The notes under the pieces were generated by a model, which was given only the letters and a program-made list of their open reading frames with translations, did no database searches and was not told the DNA's origin. A stretch of DNA of 32,859 bases, from assembly GCF_913566895.1 (NCBI RefSeq), contig NZ_CAJYCN010000022.1:1-32859 (forward strand), written 5' to 3'. The position numbers and the translations under genes were made by a program. The stretch is from Listeria ilorinensis. GTDB taxonomy: Bacteria; Bacillota; Bacilli; Lactobacillales; Listeriaceae. Each line of letters begins with the position of its first letter. Within the stretch, counting starts at the first letter, position 1. Positions 16,759 through 24,577 of this stretch are shown here, piece by piece.

Positions 16759-17142
16759 ATGGCAAACAAAATGCTGCATACTTGCATTCGTGTTCAACAT
16801 TTGGATAAATCGCTCGCTTTTTACAGTGATGCATTTGGACTAAAGGAGGTTCGCCGCAAGGATTTTCCCGATCATGAATTTACGCTGGTTTACATGGCTT
16901 TTGAAGAAGGCGATTTTGAACTTGAACTAACTTACAATTATGATAAAAAAGAGCCTTATACATTAGGTGACGGATATGGTCATTTGGCGATCGGTGTGGA
17001 TGATCTCAAAGCTTCCCACGCCAAACATCAATCAGCTGGCTATGAAGTGACAGATATGAAAGGACTGCCTGGCAGTGAACCAACTTACTATTTCATCCTT
17101 GATCCCGATGGTTACAAGACGGAAGTTATTCAAAATCGTTAA
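16759..17142 (+). CDS. gloA: Glyoxalase I (lactoylglutathione lyase type)
   Basis: This 127-residue vicinal-oxygen-chelate enzyme has the four metal ligands His7 (MLHTCIRV), Glu56 (FELELTYN), His75 (YGHLAIGV) and Glu122 (YKTEVIQ) all in place. It converts the methylglyoxal-thiol hemithioacetal to the lactoyl thioester; in Firmicutes the thiol is probably bacillithiol or glutathione. Its own promoter, a GGAGG site and a shared bidirectional terminator define a monocistronic unit. The divergent MBL hydrolase gene could supply the second step. Confidence 0.94.
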   Translation: MANKMLHTCIRVQHLDKSLAFYSDAFGLKEVRRKDFPDHEFTLVYMAFEEGDFELELTYNYDKKEPYTLGDGYGHLAIGVDDLKASHAKHQSAGYEVTDMKGLPGSEPTYYFILDPDGYKTEVIQNR

Positions 17143-17151
17143 TCAGGTAAA

Positions 17152-17190
17152 CAAAAACCAACTTCTCTTTTTTGGAGAAGTTGGTTTTTG
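17152..17190. terminator. Bidirectional terminator between gloA and DUF6440 gene
   Basis: A perfect 16-bp stem (CAAAAACCAACTTCTC with its complement, 7-base loop) has an A-run on one side and a T-run on the other, so it can stop transcripts from both directions. Confidence 0.92.
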
Positions 17191-17201
17191 TTGAGAAACA
17201 A

Positions 17202-17417
17202 TCATTCCATGTTTTCGGGCAGCGGCGTAATGATGGGTTTCCCCTCCGCATTTAAAAGCGGCGTCATTCCGCCTGAATAGCCTGCCGAATGATATAAATA
17301 CTGAACGCCTGTTTCTTTATCGACCCATATTTCCATAATACTCAGCTTGCCTTGCGTATACATTTTTTTCAAATCTCTCTTCTCCCATAATGACCCCTCT
17401 CGCTTACATTCAATCAT
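17202..17417 (-). CDS. DUF6440 family small protein
   Basis: This 71-residue protein has the core VDKETGVQYLYHSAGYSGGM and then TPLLNAEGKPI, as in the DUF6440 family of Firmicutes, whose function is unknown. It overlaps the 3' end of the nucleoid-associated protein gene by eight bases and shares its transcript. The first ten or so residues are not family-like, so an internal start is possible. It may work with the NdpA-like protein, but the link is only positional. Confidence 0.7.
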   Translation of the reverse strand: MIECKREGSLWEKRDLKKMYTQGKLSIMEIWVDKETGVQYLYHSAGYSGGMTPLLNAEGKPIITPLPENME

Positions 17418-18441
17418 AATAAACGATCATGAAATGTTTGCCCTTTTGCTCATCATATCCTTGTACAAAGTCGCTTTCCTCCAGCTGCTCTAAATCTTTG
17501 ATGACGAGCGACATATTGCGACCTAATTTAAGTGTTTTACGAATCTTTTTGGAAAGCTTTTCTACTTTTTCTTCATCGAGATCAAATTTTTCCGGAAACT
17601 GGATATTGTTTTCTCGCTCAAAATTTTCGACAACTGTTTTAAATTCTGCTTGTTCATATGGTTTTTCAAGTGTTTTTTCGGCAAAATCATCAATATCCAA
17701 CTCCGCACCTGAAAGCAGATATTCACTTGTCGCTTTCACAAAATTAGATTTTTCGATCAGTGATTCTTCTTTTTGTTTGATGTAATCCGTGCAGATATTG
17801 ACAAAACTCTCTGTATAGAACCGCTCGTCGGCTGTTTGTTCTACATTCAGGAAGCGGTCTTTCCAGTAGATGGAATCATTTTTATTCAAGCGGTCCAAAA
17901 TCAACAGTTTCCCGCCGGTCTCTTGATCCAAATCAAAAATAAAGCAGCCTTTATCAAGATCAGTGCCATTGATCCCTTTATCATAACCGATCTCAAATTC
18001 GGCATTTTGAAAGTCGTTTTTTAAGAAGATTTCCTTGTTTTCCACTTTGAAAATCCCGATTCCACTAGTCATCTCGCCTTCAACAATGACATTTTCCACT
18101 GTAAAAATCCATAAATCTCCACTTTTGATATTCGGGTGGGTCGATTCACTATAAAGATGTTTCAAAATACTTGTTGAATCCTCCAAAAACTGCTCCGGGT
18201 CATTAAAAATATTGCGACTGTATGTATAAACTTCGTTGAAAGAAAGCTCTGATTCATGTGTAAAATGATAGTAGTTTTCTTTCGTAAAAGGTTCGAAAAA
18301 AATCGTCCCTAGATTAAAATTTAGATCTGAACCAATCTCGCTCAGTACATTGCTTGCAGCTTCGTAGCCATCTTCCTGTGCTTTATTACCCACGAAATGT
18401 ACGACTAGCTGGTTGATTTTGGCATATGAAAAATCCGGCAT
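17410..18441 (-). CDS. Nucleoid-associated protein, NdpA/YejK family
   Basis: This 343-residue acidic protein matches the 37-kDa nucleoid-associated (NA37) family. The N-terminal INQLVVHFVGNKAQEDG, the FNEVYTYSRNIFNDPEQFLE stretch, HLYSESTHPNIKSGDLWIF and the central GIGIFKVENKEIFLK are the conserved blocks. Gram-negative YejK binds DNA and stabilises nucleoid or plasmid structure; homologues in Firmicutes are much less studied and patchily distributed. The C-terminal 80 residues are charged and helical. AAGGA precedes the ATG. It heads a two-gene unit with the DUF6440 gene and is divergent from the MGMT-family gene. Confidence 0.8.
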   Translation of the reverse strand: MPDFSYAKINQLVVHFVGNKAQEDGYEAASNVLSEIGSDLNFNLGTIFFEPFTKENYYHFTHESELSFNEVYTYSRNIFNDPEQFLEDSTSILKHLYSESTHPNIKSGDLWIFTVENVIVEGEMTSGIGIFKVENKEIFLKNDFQNAEFEIGYDKGINGTDLDKGCFIFDLDQETGGKLLILDRLNKNDSIYWKDRFLNVEQTADERFYTESFVNICTDYIKQKEESLIEKSNFVKATSEYLLSGAELDIDDFAEKTLEKPYEQAEFKTVVENFERENNIQFPEKFDLDEEKVEKLSKKIRKTLKLGRNMSLVIKDLEQLEESDFVQGYDEQKGKHFMIVYYD

Positions 18442-18538
18442 TTTGACATCGTCCTTTGCTTTAAAGTTTCTGCTTTTTTAGTATAATGAATTTAAGCGGA
18501 TGATGCGAATGTTATCCTTCAAAAGGAGGCAGATCAAG

Positions 18539-18847
18539 ATGCCTGAACAAGCATTTGTCGAAGCAGTCTATCAAGCAGTGGAACAAATTCCGAAAGGCCG
18601 GGTAACCACTTATGGACAAATTGCCTATATGATTGGCCGACCTAAAAATGCGCGGCTTGTCGGTACCGTATTAAAAAAGAGCGGACATGGTTTGAATAAT
18701 ATGCCTTGTCACCGCGTCGTTAACAGTAGTGGGCGACTCGTTCCCGGCTGGAATGAACAACGGCATTTGCTCGAACAAGAAGATGTCCCTTTCAAAGAAA
18801 ACGGCCATGTTGCCCTACGAAACTGCTTTTGGCAAGGACAGGTATAA
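18539..18847 (+). CDS. MGMT-family DNA alkyl-lesion protein (short, Cys kept)
   Basis: The 102-residue protein is only the C-terminal DNA-binding and active-site domain of O6-alkylguanine methyltransferases, the size of alkyltransferase-like (ATL) proteins. It has the helix-turn-helix GRVTTYGQIAYMIGRPKNAR, the arginine-finger region LVGTVLKKSGHG, and the active-site motif NMPCHRVV with Cys57. ATL proteins usually carry Trp or Ala there, so this one may still accept alkyl groups. The start at 18539 follows AGGAGG; upstream codons add no family sequence. A TATAAT at 18482-18487 with TTTAAA 16 bases upstream is a plausible promoter. Confidence 0.88.
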   Translation: MPEQAFVEAVYQAVEQIPKGRVTTYGQIAYMIGRPKNARLVGTVLKKSGHGLNNMPCHRVVNSSGRLVPGWNEQRHLLEQEDVPFKENGHVALRNCFWQGQV

Positions 18848-18892
18848 AAAAGAAGCACAAATCCCTTTTCATCGGACTTGTGCTTCTTTTTT
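18846..18892. terminator. Bidirectional terminator, MGMT gene and membrane protein gene
   Basis: A long stem (AAAAAGAAGCACAA with its complement, one mismatch inside the upper part) has A- and T-runs on both flanks. It lies directly after both converging stop codons. Confidence 0.88.
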
Positions 18893-19586
18893 ATGGTGCA
18901 GCTTTCCACTGCGTGTAGAGCTGCAAAATGTGCCCAATCAAAATCGAAATAAAAGCAATGACTGCCCCGCCAATCAATACATCCCGAGCGGTCAACATCT
19001 GCTCCATCCATTCTGAAAGTATCGTGAAAATACTGGTACGATCTTCCAGATTTTTCGCGATTGTTTTGGCCCTTTGAATGGCTGATTGCGGGTCTTCGAG
19101 AATTTTCGGCACAATGTCCTCAATCTCGGCTGATTTTCGGGCAATATCTGCTTTTTTCAGCGAATCGATATTCGCTTGGATTCCTTGATAAGTTTGAAAA
19201 GACTGGATACCGAAAAAAATCATAAATCCAAGAAACACGGCTAAAAACAGCCCATAACCGCTCGCTAAAAATACTAACGGCTTCGACCAACCAGATGCAG
19301 CTCGGATCCGAAATATGAGTACTAAGAGAAATGCTGGAACAGCTATCGCAATTACGATCTCAGCGATAATAAAGAAGATCGTTTCCTTAAGCGCTAGCAT
19401 CATCTGACCAAGTAAAACCGTGAGTAATTCGTGGCCGGCTAGCAAAGAAACCACATTAGTAGCTGAAAAGGAGAAAGCACTCGAGATAAAATGACCAATA
19501 ATTTCTCTTTGATAAATAAGGACTAAAAATACGGCTGCTATAAAAAATAGACTCGTGATAATCAATGTTCTTTGCTTAATGCTCAT
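18891..19586 (-). CDS. Unrecognised multi-pass membrane protein
   Basis: I do not recognise this 231-residue protein. It has a hydrophobic N-terminal helix (about residues 5-24), two or three further membrane segments between about 55 and 130, and a charged, helical, probably extracytoplasmic or cytoplasmic stretch (about 140-195, including VPKILEDPQSAIQRAKTIAK). A last membrane helix near the C-terminus ends in LYTQWKAAP. GGGAGG lies six bases before ATG 19586, which is preferred to the in-frame ATG at 19610. The gene is monocistronic and converges on the MGMT-family gene. Confidence 0.75.
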   Translation of the reverse strand: MSIKQRTLIITSLFFIAAVFLVLIYQREIIGHFISSAFSFSATNVVSLLAGHELLTVLLGQMMLALKETIFFIIAEIVIAIAVPAFLLVLIFRIRAASGWSKPLVFLASGYGLFLAVFLGFMIFFGIQSFQTYQGIQANIDSLKKADIARKSAEIEDIVPKILEDPQSAIQRAKTIAKNLEDRTSIFTILSEWMEQMLTARDVLIGGAVIAFISILIGHILQLYTQWKAAP

Positions 19587-19677
19587 TCGATTCCTCCCGG
19601 TATGTATCAATTCTGTTATTCATTGTTCTATTTTATACTATTTACTTTAAAATAACACAGCTTTTATAATTAAATAT

Positions 19678-19728
19678 AAAAAAGCCAATACGCTTCTTCA
19701 CACATCGGAAACATATCAGCTTTTTTTT
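19678..19728 (-). terminator. Terminator of the FMN reductase gene
   Basis: AAAAAAGC pairs with GCTTTTTT and the stem continues for seven more pairs with G-T wobbles; on the minus strand it ends in a T-run just after the reductase stop codon. Confidence 0.6.
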
Positions 19729-19732
19729 ATCA

Positions 19733-20293
19733 TTATTTTGATAAATTTTGTTTTGTCCAACTTACAAATCCATCTACTATGGTTTTGAAAAAAGCTTGTG
19801 TACGTTCTGGATTTTGGTAATGACCGTCGTCATCTAGTAATTGTCCGATTTCTCCAATATACGCTTCCGGTTGCTGCATCACGGGCATATTTAAGAAAAC
19901 GAGCGATTGACGCAAATGATGATTGGCACCAAATCCACTCAGCTTACTAGGTGAGACGCTGACGACTGCTGCTGGCTTTTTATCCCATACACTATGACCA
20001 TATGGACGGGAGCCAATATCCAGTGCATTTTTCAAAACTGCCGGCACCGAACGATTGTATTCTGGTGTAATAAAAATAACCGCATCCAGTTCTTTGGCCT
20101 GCTCACGAAATTTGATCCATGCAGTCGGAACATTTCCTTCATCATCAAAATCCTGATTGTAGATCGCAAGCTCATTCAATGACAGAAATACCGTCTCAAA
20201 CTCTTCAGGTAAAAGTTCCGCCAATAATCGGGCCACTTTTTTACTATAGGATTCTTTTCTTAAACTTCCAACGATCAAACCTACTTTAATCAT
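19733..20293 (-). CDS. NADPH-dependent FMN reductase family protein
   Basis: This 186-residue flavodoxin-like protein has the phosphate-binding loop GSLRKESYSKKVARLL near the N-terminus and the flavin-contacting FITPEYNRSVPAVLKNALD in the middle, as in YhdA/azoreductase-type quinone or azo reductases. PAAVVSVSPSKLSGFGANHH is also family-typical. It probably reduces quinones, azo compounds or metal ions with NAD(P)H in the cytoplasm. GAGGAA precedes the start. The gene is monocistronic. Confidence 0.9.
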   Translation of the reverse strand: MIKVGLIVGSLRKESYSKKVARLLAELLPEEFETVFLSLNELAIYNQDFDDEGNVPTAWIKFREQAKELDAVIFITPEYNRSVPAVLKNALDIGSRPYGHSVWDKKPAAVVSVSPSKLSGFGANHHLRQSLVFLNMPVMQQPEAYIGEIGQLLDDDGHYQNPERTQAFFKTIVDGFVSWTKQNLSK

Positions 20294-20390
20294 TCTATGT
20301 TCCTCCTCAAAAAGCTTCTATATAGTAATTTACTTATAAAAAGATAACTTTACGCGCTTTTTATTTTATGCTTTTTTTCAAAAAAAGGAC

Positions 20391-20756
20391 TTAGCTTTTC
20401 CGCTGAATATTTTGCTTATAATATTGAATAATATGTTTGCCGAAAAGTTCCATGATGAAAAATAGTAGCCATGTATAGATTAGCATCAGGGATCGGCCAA
20501 TCGGCTCAAAATATTTTGGATCATCAGGCAATAAAAAACGGGCGCATAAAAGTGTGAGTCCTAGTCCACCAAAATGCCAAACGACCATCTGCCAAACTTT
20601 CTGATCTCTGGCGAAATAGGCACATAAAGCGGCATATAAAAGCGCGACTGGAACTAGATAAATCGGGTATACACCCCAGCCGATCGACCAGTATTCTGCA
20701 TAAAAATAAAAAAATGGCGCCGGAAACAGTGCTAAAAATGGATAAGTCCGTTTCAT
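20391..20756 (-). CDS. Small four-helix membrane protein, unknown
   Basis: This 121-residue hydrophobic protein has four predicted membrane segments (about residues 6-24, 28-48, 56-75 and 85-108) separated by short loops rich in Trp and Tyr, and a basic C-terminal tail (KQNIQRKS). I do not recognise the family. GGGGGG-type sequence precedes the ATG (AAAGAAGGGGGGC on the minus strand). It lies between the FMN reductase gene and pdxR, both on the same strand, with short gaps. Confidence 0.65.
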   Translation of the reverse strand: MKRTYPFLALFPAPFFYFYAEYWSIGWGVYPIYLVPVALLYAALCAYFARDQKVWQMVVWHFGGLGLTLLCARFLLPDDPKYFEPIGRSLMLIYTWLLFFIMELFGKHIIQYYKQNIQRKS

Positions 20757-20796
20757 TTTTTAGCCCCCCTTCTTTCTTTTTTCATACCCGTTTTGA

Positions 20797-22233
20797 CTAT
20801 TTGGAATCGTCGGCGGATAAAATTTCTGCCAAAATTCGGGCGGCTTTTTCTGCACTTTTCTGATCGATACGGGCATAGCTAAGACGAAGGTGAGCCGTTC
20901 GCGCCCCAAATAAAAATCCAGGCATGACAAGTAGTTTTTGATCCAGAAAACGATTGAATTCTTTTAAGTCAAGTGATGGAGGCAATTTGATCCAGAGATG
21001 AAAACCACCTTGCGGCAACTTGAAATCGATTTTGTTACCGACATATCGATCAAGGGCATCTGCCAGCAAGTCTCGCTTCTGTTCGAGCGTCTGCCGTAAT
21101 GTTTTCAGATGTGCTTCAAAATCTGGCGCAGTGAGTACATGATGCGCGAGTACTTGTGGAAAAATACTCAATCCAAAATCCATTTCTTGCCGGGCAAGTG
21201 CTAAGCGTTTCGTGACAGCCGGAGGACCTACCAGCCAGCCAATACGCGTGGTGCTGCCCATGACTTTCGAAAGCGAGCCAATGTATAGGACATTTTCTCC
21301 ACCTAATTTTTTCAAAGCGGGAGGCTGGTTTGGCAAATCGTAAGTCAGTTGACCAAACGGGTCATCTTCGACAATCGGGATCTGAAGATGCGCACATAAG
21401 GAGAGAAAATCTCGCCGTTTTTGTTCCGCCATCACTTGACCAGTGGGATTTTGGAAGGTCGGATTGACGAATACCATCTTAATCCTGTGCTTCCGGTACA
21501 ACCGCTCCAGCTCGGTGAGATCAATACCGGATTCATCCATTGGCAAGGCAAAAATTCGTAGACCAGCCGATTGAAAAAGTGACAGGGAGTAAAAATAGGA
21601 AGGAGATTCGATCGCAATCGCGTCACCCGGCTCAAGCAGACACTGGGTGATCAAGAAAAGCGCCTGCTGGGCACCGGACGTAATGAGCACTTCCGCACCG
21701 CTTGCCTCTATATTGAGATGCTGCCTCATTTGCTCTGCAATCATCTGTCTGAGTGGTTCAAAACCGTGTGCATCTTCCCGCTCTTCTTCTTCCAGAAATG
21801 ACTGCCAAGAAAAAGGCGGCATTGTGATTGTAGGCGCCAGATCGACAGGTAGCTCACCAGTTGCCAGATCAATCACCTCATCTGGATAACGTTTGCCCAG
21901 TTCGCCAATTGAGCGAATATATGGGATCTCCTGTTGAAAAGCCGCTTTGGTCACATAGTGCCGCCAATTAGTTGTCGGGCTTGTTAGTTGTCCCCACTTC
22001 TCTTCATTCACAACGGTGCCGCTGCCTCTTTTCCGAATGACGATCCCTAGTGCTGCCAGTTCCTCAAAAGCTCGTACCACAGTCGACCGATTGACTTCTA
22101 ACATCTCAGCCAGCTTTCGCTCAGGCGGTAGTTTTTCACCTGGAAGCAGTAGCCCCTTTTCAATTTTTTCCTCAATTAATTTCATAATTTGCTGATATAG
22201 TGGCAGATCTTTTGTTTTCTCCATTGTCCACAT
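20797..22233 (-). CDS. pdxR: PdxR, MocR-type regulator of vitamin B6 synthesis
   Basis: The 478-residue protein is a GntR winged helix (residues about 8-78, with ERKLAEMLEVNRSTVVRAFE) joined by a linker to a fold-type I aminotransferase domain. The PLP-binding lysine is in IGSLSKVMGSTTRIGWLVG, and the DDPFG and NPTFQNPTG motifs are also present. Proteins of this type activate pdxST when PLP is low and repress their own gene. The divergent position next to pdxST, with a clear operator between, makes the PdxR assignment strong. AGGGAGGG precedes the ATG. Confidence 0.94.
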   Translation of the reverse strand: MWTMEKTKDLPLYQQIMKLIEEKIEKGLLLPGEKLPPERKLAEMLEVNRSTVVRAFEELAALGIVIRKRGSGTVVNEEKWGQLTSPTTNWRHYVTKAAFQQEIPYIRSIGELGKRYPDEVIDLATGELPVDLAPTITMPPFSWQSFLEEEEREDAHGFEPLRQMIAEQMRQHLNIEASGAEVLITSGAQQALFLITQCLLEPGDAIAIESPSYFYSLSLFQSAGLRIFALPMDESGIDLTELERLYRKHRIKMVFVNPTFQNPTGQVMAEQKRRDFLSLCAHLQIPIVEDDPFGQLTYDLPNQPPALKKLGGENVLYIGSLSKVMGSTTRIGWLVGPPAVTKRLALARQEMDFGLSIFPQVLAHHVLTAPDFEAHLKTLRQTLEQKRDLLADALDRYVGNKIDFKLPQGGFHLWIKLPPSLDLKEFNRFLDQKLLVMPGFLFGARTAHLRLSYARIDQKSAEKAARILAEILSADDSK

Positions 22234-22252
22234 ATTGATATCCCTCCCTGAA

Positions 22253-22282
22253 AATTGGATGGTCTAAAAATCATCCAATTGG
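22253..22282. promoter_or_regulatory. Probable PdxR operator
   Basis: A perfect 9-bp inverted repeat, AATTGGATG and CATCCAATT, is separated by 10 bases. A third half site, AATTGG, overlaps the right arm to give the palindrome CCAATTGG. It lies just inside the pdxR leader and about 75-105 bases before the pdxS start codon, as expected for a site that represses pdxR and activates pdxST. Confidence 0.75.
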
Positions 22283-22304
22283 CCGTTTCTTCTCTTTGTC
22301 CCCT

Positions 22305-22333
22305 AGCATATCATAGAGAACAAATAACAACAA
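22305..22333 (-). promoter_or_regulatory. Candidate pdxR promoter
   Basis: On the minus strand TTGTTG (22328-22333), a 17-base spacer and TATGCT (22305-22310) point to a transcript start near 22298. The operator at 22253-22282 would then lie downstream of the start, which suits autorepression. No good -35 is visible for pdxS, consistent with need for an activator. Confidence 0.5.
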
Positions 22334-22357
22334 TCAACTTAATTGGAGGTATGGAAA

Positions 22358-23245
22358 ATGGAAAAAGCTACTGGTACAGAACGAGTCAAACGCGGAATGG
22401 CGCAGATGCAAAAAGGCGGCGTCATCATGGATGTTGTCAATGCGGAACAGGCAAAAATTGCTGAGGATGCCGGGGCTGTAGCTGTTATGGCACTCGAACG
22501 CGTCCCTTCTGACATTCGAGCAGCTGGTGGGGTCGCGCGCATGGCGGATCCGCGCATCGTCGAAGAAGTCATGAATGCCGTATCGATCCCGGTCATGGCC
22601 AAAGCACGGATCGGCCATATCACAGAAGCCCGTGTTCTTGAAGCAATGGGCGTGGATTACATTGATGAAAGTGAAGTTTTGACCCCTGCAGATGATGAAT
22701 TCCATTTGTTGAAAAATGAATTTACTGTTCCTTTCGTATGTGGCTGTCGTGATCTTGGTGAAGCACTACGGCGGATCGGTGAAGGTGCGGCCATGCTACG
22801 TACAAAAGGCGAACCTGGAACCGGTAATATTGTAGAGGCAGTTCGGCATATGCGCAAAGTTAACAGCCAAATCCGCAAAGTGACAACTATGGATGATGCC
22901 GAGCTGATGACGGAGGCTAAAAATCTAGGGGCTCCTTACGAATTGCTAAAAGAAGTGAAAGAACTCGGTAAACTACCCGTGGTCAATTTTGCAGCTGGCG
23001 GTGTAGCGACTCCTGCTGATGCGGCACTGATGATGGAGCTTGGCGCGGATGGCGTCTTTGTTGGTTCCGGCATTTTCAAATCTGACAACCCGGCTAAATT
23101 TGCAAATGCGATCGTACAAGCCACGACCTACTATACGAATTATGAACTGATCGGCAAATTGTCGAAAGAACTCGGCACAGCCATGAAAGGGATCGAAATT
23201 TCCCATTTGGCACCCGAAGACCGGATGCAAGATCGGGGCTGGTAA
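22358..23245 (+). CDS. pdxS: PdxS, PLP synthase synthase subunit
   Basis: The 295-residue TIM-barrel subunit makes pyridoxal 5'-phosphate from ribose 5-phosphate, glyceraldehyde 3-phosphate and ammonia supplied by PdxT. The two active-site lysines are Lys82 (MAKARIGH) and Lys150 ([10 protein letters not shown]), and Asp25 lies in GVIMDVVN. The length matches the family when the ATG at 22358, eight bases after GGAGG, is used; an ATG 15 bases upstream overlaps the ribosome binding site. It forms an operon with pdxT, with one base between them. Confidence 0.97.
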   Translation: MEKATGTERVKRGMAQMQKGGVIMDVVNAEQAKIAEDAGAVAVMALERVPSDIRAAGGVARMADPRIVEEVMNAVSIPVMAKARIGHITEARVLEAMGVDYIDESEVLTPADDEFHLLKNEFTVPFVCGCRDLGEALRRIGEGAAMLRTKGEPGTGNIVEAVRHMRKVNSQIRKVTTMDDAELMTEAKNLGAPYELLKEVKELGKLPVVNFAAGGVATPADAALMMELGADGVFVGSGIFKSDNPAKFANAIVQATTYYTNYELIGKLSKELGTAMKGIEISHLAPEDRMQDRGW

Positions 23246-23246
23246 A

Positions 23247-23810
23247 ATGAAAATTGGTGTTTTAGGACTACAAGGTGCTGTCAGTGAGCATCTGAGAATG
23301 ATTCGGCAGGCGGGAGCTGATGCCATCATTATCAAGCATCCAGAAGAGTTAACCGCTATTGACGGTCTGGTACTCCCCGGCGGCGAAAGCACAACCATGC
23401 GCAAACTGATGAAACGATATGGTTTTATTCAGCCAATCAAAGACTTTCATCAAGCAGGAAAAGGCATTTTTGGCACTTGTGCCGGGCTGGTTCTAAGCGC
23501 TCGCTCGATTGAAGGTGGCGAAGAGACTCTTGACTTGGTGGATTATCAGGCGATGCGAAACGGCTTCGGGCGGCAAAAAGAAAGTTTTGAAGCGGACCTC
23601 TCGATTGCAGGACTGTCTGGCGATAAGTTCCGGGCTGTTTTTATCCGTGCGCCTTATATTGAAAAGGCTGGTGCCGGAACAGAAATTCTAGCTGAAGTCG
23701 AGGGAAAAATCGTAGCACTTCGTTCTGGACATGTCTTAGTAACAGCCTTTCATCCAGAACTTACGGAAGATACGCGGTTGATTGAATTTTTTATCAAAAA
23801 TTGTCTATAA
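23247..23810 (+). CDS. pdxT: PdxT, PLP synthase glutaminase subunit
   Basis: This 187-residue class I glutamine amidotransferase frees ammonia from glutamine and passes it to PdxS. The catalytic triad is Cys78 (GTCAGL), His169 and Glu171 (AFHPELTED), and the oxyanion motif LPGGESTTM is at about residues 46-54. It begins one base after the pdxS stop codon; the PdxS-PdxT complex is cytoplasmic. Confidence 0.97.
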   Translation: MKIGVLGLQGAVSEHLRMIRQAGADAIIIKHPEELTAIDGLVLPGGESTTMRKLMKRYGFIQPIKDFHQAGKGIFGTCAGLVLSARSIEGGEETLDLVDYQAMRNGFGRQKESFEADLSIAGLSGDKFRAVFIRAPYIEKAGAGTEILAEVEGKIVALRSGHVLVTAFHPELTEDTRLIEFFIKNCL

Positions 23811-23812
23811 GT

Positions 23813-23846
23813 AAAAGAGATGTTGGATTCGTCCGCATCTCTTTTT
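23813..23846 (+). terminator. Terminator of pdxST
   Basis: A stem of AAAAGAGATG with CATCTCTTTT is followed by T residues, directly after the pdxT stop codon. Confidence 0.8.
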
Positions 23847-23848
23847 CC

Positions 23849-23866
23849 TGTCAAGCTACCTTGACA
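23849..23866. promoter_or_regulatory. 18-bp perfect inverted repeat before the XRE gene
   Basis: TGTCAAG-CTAC-CTTGACA is a perfect 7-bp inverted repeat ending 12 bases before the XRE regulator ATG and just after the pdxST terminator. It also contains a TTGACA hexamer. It is the right size for an operator of the small HTH protein encoded next to it. Confidence 0.5.
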
Positions 23867-23878
23867 AGAAGGTGACTT

Positions 23879-24088
23879 ATGAAAATCTCCAACCGATTGA
23901 AAGAATTACGGGAATCTCGTCATTTATCGCAGGGAGACCTGGCTCAAACCATGGAAGTTTCGAGGCAGACGATCAATGCGATCGAACGCGGCAAATATAA
24001 TCCCAGCCTTGAATTGACATTTAAAATCGCGCTCTATTTCCAGACGAACATAGAAGATATTTTTTACCCCGAGGTGAATGGAAAATGA
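23879..24088 (+). CDS. XRE/Cro-type HTH regulator (YozG-like)
   Basis: The 69-residue protein is a single helix-turn-helix: [20 protein letters not shown] with recognition helix [20 protein letters not shown]. The C-terminal IEDIFYPEV is typical of the small regulators found next to two- to four-helix membrane proteins in Firmicutes. GAAGGTG precedes the ATG. Its stop overlaps the ATG of the next (broken) gene as ATGA, so the pair was translationally coupled. Confidence 0.9.
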   Translation: MKISNRLKELRESRHLSQGDLAQTMEVSRQTINAIERGKYNPSLELTFKIALYFQTNIEDIFYPEVNGK

Positions 24089-24511
24089 GAAAATATTAGT
24101 TAAAAAGAATTTTTATCTGCTTTCCGGCTTTTTTATACGCGGATTTGATTTTATCGTTAAATAATGGGCGGGAAATTCTTACTGCGGATCTTTTAGGGAC
24201 GAGCATGGTTTTTATTCTAGCTGTTATCGTGACTATTTTTTGGAGTAAAGAGTGGCTAAAAAAGAATTTAGCAGGTAAATAAAACCGAACACGATGAGCG
24301 CTACCTGGCCAAACGTGACAGATTTACTTATCAATTTGTTTGTACACTTGCATTTCTTGTTCTGTTAGAGTGAATTATGGCGAGGTATTTTCAATTAGAC
24401 GTGTTATCTGTTGAAACAGTGAATCAAATCCTGATTTTACTTTCTGTTATTTATTTGATTTCTTTAGTCATTATCAAAAATTTCGAGATTGATCGAATAC
24501 GAAAACTTTGA
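24085..24511 (+). pseudogene. Decayed membrane protein, partner of the XRE regulator
   Basis: The frame opened by ATG 24085 has TAG at codon 5 (24097-24099) and then runs open as two hydrophobic segments up to WSKEWLKKNLAGK and TAA at 24280-24282. One frame over, from about 24286, the sequence continues as HDERYLAKRDRFTYQFVCTL. An in-frame TGA near 24375 interrupts it, and it then ends with IKNFEIDRIRKL and TGA at 24509-24511. With two nonsense codons and one frameshift repaired it would be a four-helix protein of about 140 residues, very like its neighbour at 24578, which has DERYRSKRDRFSFYF at the same place. It is clearly non-functional. Confidence 0.8.
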
Positions 24512-24577
24512 TCCGCGTCCTCTCTTTTCAAATGAATAACAAACTTAGAAAATATTTCTATCTAGAGGTGAACGAAA

